39,701 nt of DNA from a virus: the IMG/VR virus record IMGVR_UViG_3300040770_000079, positions 1 through 39,701 of that record; one strand, written 5' to 3'. The position numbers were made by a program, and so were the translations under genes. Shown here piece by piece: positions 20,893 to 29,083 of this stretch; positions within the stretch are counted from its first letter, which is position 1; every line of letters starts with the position of its first letter. The notes under the pieces are model-generated. The model ran no database searches and had not been told where the DNA came from. It saw only the letters and a program-made list of their open reading frames with translations.

Positions 20893-22278
20893 ATGGGTAA
20901 TATAATTAAAGACTTTCTTAACTATAGAAAGAACGGACAGCAAGGAATAAACGCATTTAATCAAGCGTTTTATAGCTTGTTAGGTAATGGTTGGACTAAG
21001 TACGACAGTAACAAAGAAACGTATCTTGACAAAGGATATAACATTAATCCTGATGTTTACTCTATTATAAACAAACAATCCGTTAAAACAGTATCCGTTC
21101 CTTATGCTGTAAAGAAAGTAAAAGATAAAAAAGCATTAAATGAATTGAATAAAATTAAATTAGCGACTAAAGGGAACCTGTCTTACCATCAATTTGTAAA
21201 AAGTATTAAATTACAAGTCAAAGCCTATTCAGATGAAACGCTAGATTTTCCACTAGAACAGCCAAACCCTACTCAAACTTGGTCTGACGTGTTCGCATTA
21301 TACAAAACATATATGAAAATATGCGGTGAGTTTTATATGTATTTTGTCGCACCAGAAGAAGGTATGAATAAAGGTGTACCGATGCTAGTTTATGTATTAC
21401 CTTCGCATTTAATAAATATCGTGCTTAAAAAAGACGCAAACTTATTAGAAGATGAAAACCCTATTGACTATTATATTCTTACGCAAGGGCAATCATTTAT
21501 ACAATTCCCCGCTTCAAATGTTATACACGTTAAATACGCTAACCCTAACTTTGATATGCAAGGCTCTCACTTATACGGATTTTCTCCATTAAGAGCAGGT
21601 TTGCGCAATATTAACAGTCAAAACAGTATGATTGATAATAACATCAAAATAGGGCAAAATGCGGGTGCGTTTGGTTTTGTTTATGGTAAAGGAACGCCTT
21701 GGACGCCAGACCAAGCTACTGCAATGAAAGAGAAGTTAATCGAAATGGATAGAGATAACGGTCGTTTAGGTAAAATAGCGGGTGCTAGTGGTGAGGTTGG
21801 ATTTCAAAGAATTGCATTAACTACAGATGAATTAAAGCCATTTGACTATTTATCTTGGGATAGAGAAACAATATGCAATGTACTTAATTTCCCTAAAGAG
21901 TTGTTAGGTTCTAAAACTTCGGGTGGTTTGTCTAGCAATGAATCTAGCGACGCAAGAAAAGACCTTATAACGAACGATATTCAACCAGACCTTACGCTAT
22001 TACAAGACGCACTTAATAAGTCGTTTATTCCATTGTTTAAAGGTTATGAAGATGCTGTAATTGAATGGGATGTTAGTGAATTGCCAGAGATGCAAGATGA
22101 TTTAGTTAAGCTATGGGAATGGGTTAAGGATTTCCCAATGACAGAAAACGAAAAGAGAGTAGCGTTTAAATACGAAACTTTAGACACTGATGGAATGGAC
22201 GTTGTTTGGGTACCTAATAATAAAGTAAGAGTTGATGATGTCAGTGCAGGAATGTTTGATAATGCAAATAATATTTAA
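20893..22278 (+). CDS. HK97-type portal protein
   Basis: 461 residues. Family features: KQSVKTVSVPYAVKKV near the start, PASNVIHVKYANPNFDMQGS, LYGFSPLRAGLRNI, and the late FDYLSWDRETICNVLNFPKE with SGGLSSNESSDARK. Twelve copies form the ring through which DNA enters the head and to which the connectors bind. It follows terL by 14 bases, as usual in HK97-like gene order. Confidence 0.9.
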   Translation: MGNIIKDFLNYRKNGQQGINAFNQAFYSLLGNGWTKYDSNKETYLDKGYNINPDVYSIINKQSVKTVSVPYAVKKVKDKKALNELNKIKLATKGNLSYHQFVKSIKLQVKAYSDETLDFPLEQPNPTQTWSDVFALYKTYMKICGEFYMYFVAPEEGMNKGVPMLVYVLPSHLINIVLKKDANLLEDENPIDYYILTQGQSFIQFPASNVIHVKYANPNFDMQGSHLYGFSPLRAGLRNINSQNSMIDNNIKIGQNAGAFGFVYGKGTPWTPDQATAMKEKLIEMDRDNGRLGKIAGASGEVGFQRIALTTDELKPFDYLSWDRETICNVLNFPKELLGSKTSGGLSSNESSDARKDLITNDIQPDLTLLQDALNKSFIPLFKGYEDAVIEWDVSELPEMQDDLVKLWEWVKDFPMTENEKRVAFKYETLDTDGMDVVWVPNNKVRVDDVSAGMFDNANNI

Positions 22279-22290
22279 TAATATATTTAA

Positions 22291-23055
22291 ATGAATTGGG
22301 AAAAGCAACAAAGAATATACGAACGTAAAGCTTACAGAATCATTCAACGACACTTAAAAATGTTGTTGGGTGATTTACCTATTAATAACATCTCCGAGTT
22401 AACATATCCTTATATCGTTTCAGCTAGTATAACAGACGAAAAGATAAAAGCAATGTTGTTAGATGTTTATACGAATATCGGTTTTGATTACGCTAAAAAA
22501 GTCAATTCTACCATTGAAAATACAAAAAAAGATAATATTTTATTTAATGATGCTTTATTAAAAGAAATTTTACTATTTTTGACTAATAAAGGAGGAATTA
22601 AAATAACTTCAATTAAAGATACGTTAACAGAAAATGTTATTGATGCTATTAAGCAAGTTATAGGCGAAAATGGCACGCTAATAGATATTCAAAACGTAAT
22701 TTATAATATAACAAGACGTTCACAATCATTTTATAAATGGCAAGCTTTAAGGATAGCTAGAACTGAAACAACATTTTCGGCTAACTTTGCAGCAATTGAA
22801 ACAGCTAAGAATAGTACATTTGAAATTGAAAAGACTTGGATATCCGCAAAAGACGATAGAACAAGGCACGACCATTTAATTGAAAACGGTAAAAAAGTTG
22901 ATTTTGACAAGCCGTTTAAACTTGACGATGGTACTTTAATGATGTTTCCAGGCGATACAGATGCACCTGCTAAACAAGTTATTAACTGTAGATGTACTGT
23001 AGGATTTAAAGGTAAACGTGATGCAGATGGATTTTTGATAATGAAAAAACAATAA
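22291..23055 (+). CDS. phage Mu F-like head morphogenesis protein
   Basis: 254 residues. The C-terminal half is diagnostic: ALRIARTETTFSANFAAI, WISAKDDRTRHDHLI, the LMMFPGDTDAPA loop and VINCRCTVGF. MuF/gp7-like proteins bind the portal and enter the head in a few copies. The position between portal and protease matches. Confidence 0.88.
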   Translation: MNWEKQQRIYERKAYRIIQRHLKMLLGDLPINNISELTYPYIVSASITDEKIKAMLLDVYTNIGFDYAKKVNSTIENTKKDNILFNDALLKEILLFLTNKGGIKITSIKDTLTENVIDAIKQVIGENGTLIDIQNVIYNITRRSQSFYKWQALRIARTETTFSANFAAIETAKNSTFEIEKTWISAKDDRTRHDHLIENGKKVDFDKPFKLDDGTLMMFPGDTDAPAKQVINCRCTVGFKGKRDADGFLIMKKQ

Positions 23056-23059
23056 CAAT

Positions 23060-23284
23060 ATGGATTATACAGTAGATTATATTAAAACAGGATTAGCACA
23101 TCAGGATAGAGTTATTGATGAAGTTACAGAACTATCCAAAAAACTTACAGATTTATCTAAGTTTATTTATGAAAATAAATTTTTCTTAAATTTAGATATT
23201 GAAGAGCAAAAAAGAATGATTAGACAATCGGTTTTTATGGAACTTTATTTTGGAGTATTGTGCGAAAGAATTAATAACTTTTAA
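23060..23284 (+). CDS. small helical-hairpin protein, possible Acb2/Tad1-like or crAss001_48-like protein
   Basis: 74 residues in two long helices: HQDRVIDEVTELSKKLTDLS, FIYENKF as the turn, then EEQKRMIRQSVFMELYFGVL and CERINNF at the end. The spacing RVIDE-x-EL...KL...L..FI...F...EQ.R..RQ...M..Y..VL.ERI..F fits small phage proteins named crAss001_48-related, which to my recollection fall close to the Acb2/Tad1 hairpin group of cyclic-nucleotide sponges that block CBASS and Thoeris. The assignment is pattern memory, not a search. It sits between the MuF-like and protease genes, an unusual place for a structural protein of this size. Confidence 0.45.
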   Translation: MDYTVDYIKTGLAHQDRVIDEVTELSKKLTDLSKFIYENKFFLNLDIEEQKRMIRQSVFMELYFGVLCERINNF

Positions 23285-23294
23285 TAATAACAAT

Positions 23295-23945
23295 ATGGAG
23301 TTTAAACAACTATCGTATAATTTGAAAGAGTTAGACGAAAAAAAAGGAGTGGTTACGGCTTATGCTAACGCTTACAATTTTGAAGATTCAGATAAAGATA
23401 TTTCTGCTTACGGCTCTTTCAATAAATCAGTAAGTGAAAACTTCAAAAGAATAAGAGTGTTAAAAGACCATAACCCTACTATGATGGTAGGTGTCCCTTT
23501 AATTATAGATACTAAAGATACTTATGGATTGCTTACAACTACTCAATTTAACATGAATAAACCGTTAGGTAAAGATATGTTTACAGATGTGCAATTAATG
23601 CATGATAACGGCTTAAATGCGGAATTATCTATAGGTTACCAAGTTTTACAAAGAGACCAAAAGAACAAAAGCATTATTACAGAATATAAGTTAATGGAAT
23701 ATTCTTTTTTATCTTCTTGGGGTGCAAATGAACTAAGCACGGTACAAGGGATTAAGTCTATTAAAAGTGCTTACGGAATATTAGAACTTATTGAAAAATC
23801 ATACAATCTAGATTACTCTGATAACAGATTAAGAGAGATTGAACAACTATTAAAAGCACTATCTAAAGAGCCGCAAGAAGAAAGCACTCCAAACGAACAG
23901 CCGCTTATTGACGCAATTAAAAACTTTAGAAAAACACTAAACTAA
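23295..23945 (+). CDS. HK97-family prohead protease
   Basis: 216 residues from the ATG at 23295. The frame opens earlier (23250) but that part lies in the previous gene. Catalytic residues are visible: H59 in VLKDHNP and S112 in AELSIGY. VVTAYANAYNFEDSDKDI is the usual opening of the domain. The C-terminal 45 residues are a helical tail. It processes capsid and scaffold during head maturation. Confidence 0.9.
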   Translation: MEFKQLSYNLKELDEKKGVVTAYANAYNFEDSDKDISAYGSFNKSVSENFKRIRVLKDHNPTMMVGVPLIIDTKDTYGLLTTTQFNMNKPLGKDMFTDVQLMHDNGLNAELSIGYQVLQRDQKNKSIITEYKLMEYSFLSSWGANELSTVQGIKSIKSAYGILELIEKSYNLDYSDNRLREIEQLLKALSKEPQEESTPNEQPLIDAIKNFRKTLN

Positions 23946-23954
23946 AACAAAACA

Positions 23955-25163
23955 ATGGAAGATTTTACAAAAGAATTAGAAGGATTAAAAAACGATATCC
24001 TTAAGAACTTTGAAACTAAGTCAAAGACTGATATTCAAGACGCTTTAAACGCATTTGAGGCTAAATCAGAAGGTAAGCACAAAGAAGATATTATCGCTTT
24101 GAAAAGTGAATTTGAAACTAAATCAATGGCTATGCAAGCTCATTTAGATGGTTTAGACGTTCGTTTACAAAAAGCAAAAGGAGAACAAAAACTTGAAACT
24201 AAAACATTCAATCAAATTTTAGGTGATGTTATTAAGGAAAATGCAGAAGCTATTAAGTCATTTAGAAAAGGTGATGATTTAGCACTTGAATTAAAAGCAG
24301 TTGGTGATATGTCTATTGCTGCTAACTTTCCAAACTCTACACCTTTTAACCAAGACGTTAGAAACGCAATTATTCAAAATCCTTACGACCGTGTTTGGTT
24401 ATCTGATTATTTACCACAAGGTAGTACAACTAAAGGTTCAATTATCTATCCAAAAGAAAACGGTGGAGAAGGTGGAGCTGCAACTTGGGTAACTGGTTCG
24501 GGTTCAAAACCACAAATGGATTTCGATTTAACATCACAAAGTTCATTCGTTAAATGGATTGCAGGACACGTTATCGTTGACCGTGAAATGTTAGATGATA
24601 TTGATTGGGTTGCTTCTTACATTCAGTCTAAAATGCTTATTTCTTTGAAAGTAGCTGAGAATGATTTCATCTTAAACGGTACTACAGATGCAAACCCAGT
24701 AACAGGATTATTAACTGCTGCTACTGCTTACAACGGAACATACACTGCTGCTGTAGATAAAATTGTAGATGCTGCTTACGGACAAGTTCCAGAGGAAACG
24801 TTTGAGTTTTATCAAGGTAATACGGCTATTTTAAACGTACGTGATGCAGTTAAAATTGGATTGAATAAAGCAGGAGGTTCTGGCGAGTATGATTTACCAG
24901 CAGGAACTGTTATGTTTGAAAATGGAGCTTTAAGAGTTGCAGGATTAAATATGGCGACAACTACACAATTACCAGCGGATAACTTCTTAACATTTGATAG
25001 AACAGCTACTTTGTTAGTTAACAGATTAGCACCTGAGTTAAGAATGTTTGAAGATGCTACTTTAGCTAAACAAAACAAAGTAATGTTTAGAATTGAGGAA
25101 AGAATTACGTTGGCTATCTTTAATGATAACGCTATTGTAAAAGGTTCTTTTGCTACAGTATAA
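23955..25163 (+). CDS. HK97-fold major capsid protein
   Basis: 402 residues. The first 100 are a coiled-coil delta/scaffold domain (KSEFETKSMAMQAHLDGLDV), cut off by the protease in this family. The rest is the HK97 fold: PYDRVWLSDYLPQG, SSFVKWIAGHVIVDREMLDD, NDFILNGTTDANPVTGLLT, and the C-terminal FRIEERITLAIFNDNAIVKG. It forms the head shell. Base composition is richer in GC than its neighbours, as expected for a strongly expressed gene. Confidence 0.93.
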   Translation: MEDFTKELEGLKNDILKNFETKSKTDIQDALNAFEAKSEGKHKEDIIALKSEFETKSMAMQAHLDGLDVRLQKAKGEQKLETKTFNQILGDVIKENAEAIKSFRKGDDLALELKAVGDMSIAANFPNSTPFNQDVRNAIIQNPYDRVWLSDYLPQGSTTKGSIIYPKENGGEGGAATWVTGSGSKPQMDFDLTSQSSFVKWIAGHVIVDREMLDDIDWVASYIQSKMLISLKVAENDFILNGTTDANPVTGLLTAATAYNGTYTAAVDKIVDAAYGQVPEETFEFYQGNTAILNVRDAVKIGLNKAGGSGEYDLPAGTVMFENGALRVAGLNMATTTQLPADNFLTFDRTATLLVNRLAPELRMFEDATLAKQNKVMFRIEERITLAIFNDNAIVKGSFATV

Positions 25164-25183
25164 TTAAACATTTATATTAAATT

Positions 25184-25219
25184 AAAAACCCGATGCATTA
25201 AGTTGTATCGGGTTTTTTT
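25184..25219. terminator. bidirectional terminator between capsid gene and reverse cassette
   Basis: AACCCGAT (25187-25194) pairs with ATCGGGTT (25207-25214), flanked by A before and T after, so it can stop transcription from both sides. The loop GCATTAAGTTGT closely resembles that of the terminator at 31581. Confidence 0.9.
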
Positions 25220-25221
25220 AG

Positions 25222-25956
25222 TTATTTAATAATCCTTTCTTTAGCAATTTCAAAATATTTATCATCTTGTTCAATGCCTATAAAATTACGGTTTGTATTT
25301 ACACAAGCCACTCCAGTTGAGCCACTACCCATAGTAAAATCCAATACCGTTTCGTTTTCGTTGGTATATGTTTTTATTAGATATTCCATTAACCCTATTG
25401 GTTTTTGTGTTGGGTGTAATCCTTTCTTTTCTGACCTTGTATTATAAAATACAATGCTCTCTGGTTGTTTAGTATCGTAAACTTTTTTATTATATTCTGG
25501 CTTTGCACAATGTAAATTAGACGCACCTTTTTCGCTTCTATTTTTACCCATAGTAATTGGCTTATCTCTTTTTGTTAATTGTGGGTAGTAATTATGGCTT
25601 TCAATACTAAATACACAAATATCTTCGTGTATTTTTTGAGGTTGATATTTAGACAAAGAAAAGTTTCCTGCAAATCTTTTATTCCATATCCAACAATAAC
25701 GAAAACCTTTAGGATTACTCATGATTAAGTTACTTGTAAAAGGTTGTGAACCAAATAAAACAATCGCCCCTTTAGGCTTTACTACTCTATTTAACTGCTC
25801 CCACATTAAATCAAAAGGAATAACTGAATCCCATTTACAAGCCGTTGTACCATAAGGCGGGTCTGTAATAATTGCGTCAACGCTTCCATCTGGAATCAAC
25901 TTCATTAATTCTAAACAATCCCCTTTTAATAATTGTATTTTTTCTGTAATTTTCAT
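25222..25956 (-). CDS. DNA adenine/cytosine-N4 methyltransferase
   Basis: 244 residues. DPPY (residues 32-35) in IITDPPYGT is the catalytic motif of N6/N4 methyltransferases. The AdoMet-binding LDFTMGSGSTG is near the end, so the order is the beta class, with HPTQKP between them. It would methylate phage or host DNA and protect against restriction. It is on the opposite strand to all head genes, flanked by its own terminator and promoter, so it is an inserted accessory cassette. No partner restriction enzyme is seen. Confidence 0.92.
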   Translation of the reverse strand: MKITEKIQLLKGDCLELMKLIPDGSVDAIITDPPYGTTACKWDSVIPFDLMWEQLNRVVKPKGAIVLFGSQPFTSNLIMSNPKGFRYCWIWNKRFAGNFSLSKYQPQKIHEDICVFSIESHNYYPQLTKRDKPITMGKNRSEKGASNLHCAKPEYNKKVYDTKQPESIVFYNTRSEKKGLHPTQKPIGLMEYLIKTYTNENETVLDFTMGSGSTGVACVNTNRNFIGIEQDDKYFEIAKERIIK

Positions 25957-25958
25957 AT

Positions 25959-26261
25959 TTAATTATTTGTTAAATAATAGCATAGATTTTGTAATTCATG
26001 AACGTATTTTAAATACTTTATACCATAAAAATAATTAAATATAAAATGATTGTCAATAACTTCTATTTTAATGCCTTTTCTTTCGAAAACATATGTTTCT
26101 TGGTCGTATGTAAAACCTAATTTTAATAGCCAATTTTCAGTTAAAGTTATTGGATTCCAATTTTTTAGCATTACATAATCTTTATAAATTATATCTACCT
26201 CATATTCTAAACCACTTGGAAATTGAACATAATTACCAATTCTTAATTCGTTTGCTTTCAT
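25959..26261 (-). CDS. ANELRIGN-family phage protein, reverse cassette
   Basis: 100 residues from the ATG at 26261 (AATATTATG leader). The frame opens 13 codons earlier, but the extension precedes the leader-bearing ATG. It starts MKANELRIGNYV and shares PIxLTE, LGF and Y(L/V)H(Q/E)LQNL with the protein at 2717. It lies 2 bases upstream of the methyltransferase in the same transcript. Function unknown. Confidence 0.6.
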   Translation of the reverse strand: MKANELRIGNYVQFPSGLEYEVDIIYKDYVMLKNWNPITLTENWLLKLGFTYDQETYVFERKGIKIEVIDNHFIFNYFYGIKYLKYVHELQNLCYYLTNN

Positions 26262-26297
26262 AATATTTATTTTTAGTGTTTCGCTTTTTTGTTGATA

Positions 26298-26327
26298 CAA
26301 ATATACAACTTAATTTGAATTACACAA
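26298..26327 (-). promoter_or_regulatory. reverse-strand promoter of the methyltransferase cassette, with ATTCAAA box
   Basis: On the - strand: TTG (26327-26325), 19-base spacer starting TGTAATTCAAA, then TATATTTG (26305-26298). It matches the promoters at 9112, 15085 and 17281 and gives the cassette its own expression. Confidence 0.85.
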
Positions 26328-26374
26328 TAGTTTTATAAAAATATATTTATTTTATTTTGTTGTATTATTTTTTG

Positions 26375-26382
26375 TATATTTG
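26375..26382 (+). promoter_or_regulatory. TATATTTG element before the head-tail connector genes
   Basis: A + strand TAnnTTTG, 24 bases before the ATG at 26406, back to back with the reverse promoter. It restarts late transcription after the reverse cassette. The -33 is unclear: TTG occurs at a spacing of 15. Confidence 0.5.
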
Positions 26383-26405
26383 CTTTGTAATCAATATTTA
26401 ATACT

Positions 26406-26543
26406 ATGGAAATTAAGATAATCAAAGACCATCACGCATATAAACTAGATGATGTTGTAAATATACCAAATGAACAAGCTAATTATTTAATTAGATGTGG
26501 AATAGCAGTAGAATATATTGTTAAGAAAAAAAGCAAAAAGTAA
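26406..26543 (+). CDS. 45-residue head-completion-associated protein
   Basis: Begins MEIKIIKDHHAYKLDDVVNI and continues NEQANYLIRCGIAVEYIV. Small proteins of this pattern (hydrophobic strand, KxGDVV, EAxYLIxxGxA) commonly lie just before the gp6-like connector gene. Its stop overlaps the connector start (TAATG), so translation is coupled. Exact role unknown. Confidence 0.6.
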   Translation: MEIKIIKDHHAYKLDDVVNIPNEQANYLIRCGIAVEYIVKKKSKK

Positions 26544-26989
26544 TGAGTTATTTAGATGTCATATCATTAGAACGTGCTAAAAACTATCTTAGAATAGATG
26601 AAGATTTAACAGAAGATGATTCTGAAATTACATCTATGATTAATGCTAGTTGTATGCACATTGAAAAGAGAACTAATCATATACTATATGCTAGAGATAA
26701 AGATTATAAAGGAGTTTGTCAAGTAAAAGTATATGACTATCCAATTAATTCTATTGTAACAAGTCCAGAGCCGTTTAATTTAGATTATGCAATGTTTAGT
26801 ATATTTCCGAATGACAAAGCGGTAACTTTGAATGTAGGTTATGAAGCAGGAGAAGCACCAGATGATTTAATACAAGCGTGTTTACAAATGATTGATGTTT
26901 GGTATTATTCAAGCGAGAAACAAGTCAATACAACGTTAATACCTATGTCAGTTGTTGAGGTTGTGGATATAAATAGAAGGTTTATTTAA
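26543..26989 (+). CDS. head-tail connector protein (HK97 gp6-like)
   Basis: 148 residues. The opening YLDVISLERAKNYLRIDED and the helical MINASCMHIEKRTNHIL are characteristic of gp6-like connector proteins, and the end APDDLIQACLQMIDVWYYSSE also fits. It forms a ring under the portal to close the head and receive the tail. Confidence 0.85.
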   Translation: MSYLDVISLERAKNYLRIDEDLTEDDSEITSMINASCMHIEKRTNHILYARDKDYKGVCQVKVYDYPINSIVTSPEPFNLDYAMFSIFPNDKAVTLNVGYEAGEAPDDLIQACLQMIDVWYYSSEKQVNTTLIPMSVVEVVDINRRFI

Positions 26990-27004
26990 TTAAAAATTAT
27001 TATT

Positions 27005-27259
27005 ATGAAAAAATGCACATTAAAAGTGAATGAATTTGAGTATGTTCAGTATCTAGAATGGGGTGATGAGTTTATTCTTCATTTATTAGATTTTAAAGGT
27101 ATTGACTACAATTATGAATGTGGCGGTATATTTTTTTATGACAAAGATGAAAATTGTACTTTTATAGCTGATAAAGGAGATTATATTATTTTCTTAAGAA
27201 ACAAACAAGTTGATGTGGTGAAAGAAAAAGTATTTAATAATCTGTATAATACAATATAA
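27005..27259 (+). CDS. hypothetical inserted protein
   Basis: 84 residues starting MKKCTLKVNEFEYVQYLEWG. Acidic and aromatic-rich, with three cysteines. It sits between two conserved connector genes where most relatives have none, and its 23-base start region is identical to that at 28110. No family is recognised. Confidence 0.45.
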   Translation: MKKCTLKVNEFEYVQYLEWGDEFILHLLDFKGIDYNYECGGIFFYDKDENCTFIADKGDYIIFLRNKQVDVVKEKVFNNLYNTI

Positions 27260-27260
27260 A

Positions 27261-27590
27261 ATGCGAGCGAGAGAATATACACGAAAGATAAAGATATTTG
27301 AAACGGAAACTATTTCGGATGGTTTCGGTGGGAATATAGCACAAGATGTTTTAATAGGCTCTTATTGGGCAAGAGTTAAACAAAACTCAGCTTATAAAGA
27401 TAATTCAATTGGTAAATCTGATATTAAAAAGAATTACACGTTTAACATTAGAGCGAACGATAAAATAACAATCGAACCAACTGAAAATAATCTATCTATA
27501 GAATATAAAGGAGTTAAATATTTTGTAAACGATATTCGATACAGTGATGAACTATTTAGATTTATAGATATAACGGCAAACGCTAATTAA
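27261..27590 (+). CDS. head closure / head-tail adaptor protein
   Basis: 109 residues. MRAREYTRKIKIFETETISD, GGNIAQDVLIGSYWARVKQN and YKGVKYFVNDIRYSDELFRF are the usual features of the SPP1 gp16/HK97 gp7-like joining proteins, an all-beta fold. It follows the connector and plugs the channel. Confidence 0.8.
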   Translation: MRAREYTRKIKIFETETISDGFGGNIAQDVLIGSYWARVKQNSAYKDNSIGKSDIKKNYTFNIRANDKITIEPTENNLSIEYKGVKYFVNDIRYSDELFRFIDITANAN

Positions 27591-27592
27591 TA

Positions 27593-28099
27593 ATGGCTAG
27601 AAATACAAATATAAATCAAGTAATAAATAGACTTAGGAATGAAGTCGCTAATATAACAGATGAAATAGAAGCAGTTACTAGAGATAATGCATATTTAATA
27701 GAGCAAAAATCAAAGCAACTTGCACCTAAAAACTTCGGTAAGTTGGCACAGAGCATATCTAATTATAAAAGTGGAGAACTTCAATATACCATTACAGTAA
27801 ATGAAACTTACGGTGCTTATATGGAATTTGGAACAGGAACTAAAGTTCAAGTTCCAAACGATTTTAAAGAAATAGCAGAATCATTTAGAGGTAAGTCAGG
27901 AGGTACTTTTGACGAAGGCTTAGAAAGTATAAAAGCTTGGTGCAGAGCTAAAGGAATCGATGAAAAGGACGCAAAATGGATTTTTATAAACATACTCAGA
28001 AACGGTATAGACCCTCAACCATTTTTATACCCTGCTTATGTTGAAGGTAAAGAAAGATATTTAAACGATTTAAAAGCTTTATTAAGAAGAAATCGTTAA
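27593..28099 (+). CDS. tail completion protein (HK97 gp10-like)
   Basis: 168 residues. The key pattern is KSKQLAPKNFGKLAQSISNY, then YTITVNETYGAYMEFGTGTK, typical of HK97 gp10-like neck proteins, with a helical N-terminus. An extra GGTFDEGLESIKAWCRAKGI segment before GIDPQPFLYPAYVEGK is common in Bacteroidota relatives. Confidence 0.85.
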   Translation: MARNTNINQVINRLRNEVANITDEIEAVTRDNAYLIEQKSKQLAPKNFGKLAQSISNYKSGELQYTITVNETYGAYMEFGTGTKVQVPNDFKEIAESFRGKSGGTFDEGLESIKAWCRAKGIDEKDAKWIFINILRNGIDPQPFLYPAYVEGKERYLNDLKALLRRNR

Positions 28100-28123
28100 A
28101 TTAGCAGAATAAAAATTATTATT

Positions 28124-28198
28124 ATGAAAAAACTAAATAGCATACTAAAAGAAGCAAACACAATATTTTTAATGTTAGCTAAAATAATGATTCGTTAA
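28124..28198 (+). CDS. 24-residue peptide overlapping the tail terminator start
   Basis: Begins MKKLNSILKEANTIFLMLAK. Its start region (28110-28132) is identical to that of the inserted gene at 27005. The stop overlaps the next ATG (TAATGG). It may be a small inserted gene or the remnant of one that keeps translation coupled. Confidence 0.35.
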   Translation: MKKLNSILKEANTIFLMLAKIMIR

Positions 28199-28626
28199 TG
28201 GCAATAATTAACCCAGATAAATACGTAAGACTATCAGTTTACACGAAATTAAATAATATCGTTGTAGATGGTAAAATTATACCTTGTTATGACACACGTG
28301 TAACTGGTAATAGTTCGATTAAGCATTATATTTTAATGACTTCGCAAACTAAGAATGTAGACAAGGCGACAAAGTGCGGTAATCGTTGGGACACGTCATT
28401 ATTAATTGAAATATATACTAGCTATCCAACAAGTGGGAATACAGGCTCTAGAGTGTTTTTAAACAACATAGAAGAAGCGGTTTACAATTTATTAGATAAC
28501 ATATCAATTAATAATTTTGAAGTCGTTAAGCAAACATTAAATACAGAACAAAGCAACTTAGAAACAGTTACAAATACAGAAAACATCTTTCGTTCATTCG
28601 TGAGATTAAATTTAACACTAATATAA
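28198..28626 (+). CDS. tail terminator protein (putative)
   Basis: 142 residues. The position between gp10-like and tail-tube genes, the size and the pattern (RLSVYTKLNNI, WDTSLLIEIYTSYP, FRSFVRLNLTLI) fit tail terminator proteins that cap the tail tube and set its end. The family match is weaker than for its neighbours. Confidence 0.65.
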   Translation: MAIINPDKYVRLSVYTKLNNIVVDGKIIPCYDTRVTGNSSIKHYILMTSQTKNVDKATKCGNRWDTSLLIEIYTSYPTSGNTGSRVFLNNIEEAVYNLLDNISINNFEVVKQTLNTEQSNLETVTNTENIFRSFVRLNLTLI

Positions 28627-28638
28627 AACAATAAACAA

Positions 28639-29079
28639 ATGGCATTACCAATTAAAGGAGAAGTAGGGATTATATCTGTCTACGATGGAGCAATTTTTAG
28701 ACCAGTAGCGTGTCTAACATCAAACAGCCTTAGTGCTACAGTATCGGTTATAGAATCGAATACAAAATGTAATCCTGGCGTTACAATTAAACAAGGAGGA
28801 ATGTCTAATTATAGTATTCAAGCCGATGGTGAGTACATTGATACAACCTCAGTTGGTGGGGAAACTACTAAAGCATCTCACGACTTTTTATTCAAAAGAT
28901 TGCAAACTAAAGAAATGCAAATTTGGAAATTAGATACAGGCGTGGTTGGTGCTACTTACTACGGTAACGGTATCATTTCAGATTTATCTTTAGACCAAGG
29001 AGCAGGTGACGAATTAAGTACTTTTTCTATGACAATTGACGTATCAGGCGAAGTTGTATTTACAGACCCAACAGTATAA
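28639..29079 (+). CDS. major tail tube protein (TP901-1-like)
   Basis: 146 residues, an all-beta pattern with VACLTSNSLSATVSVIES, KQGGMSNYSIQADGEY, MQIWKLDTG and ISDLSLDQGAGDELSTFSMT. These are typical of TP901-1-type tube subunits, which stack as rings around the tape measure. It comes just before the gpG/gpGT-like pair. The protein at 34585 has the same fold pattern. Confidence 0.8.
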   Translation: MALPIKGEVGIISVYDGAIFRPVACLTSNSLSATVSVIESNTKCNPGVTIKQGGMSNYSIQADGEYIDTTSVGGETTKASHDFLFKRLQTKEMQIWKLDTGVVGATYYGNGIISDLSLDQGAGDELSTFSMTIDVSGEVVFTDPTV

Positions 29080-29083
29080 AACT

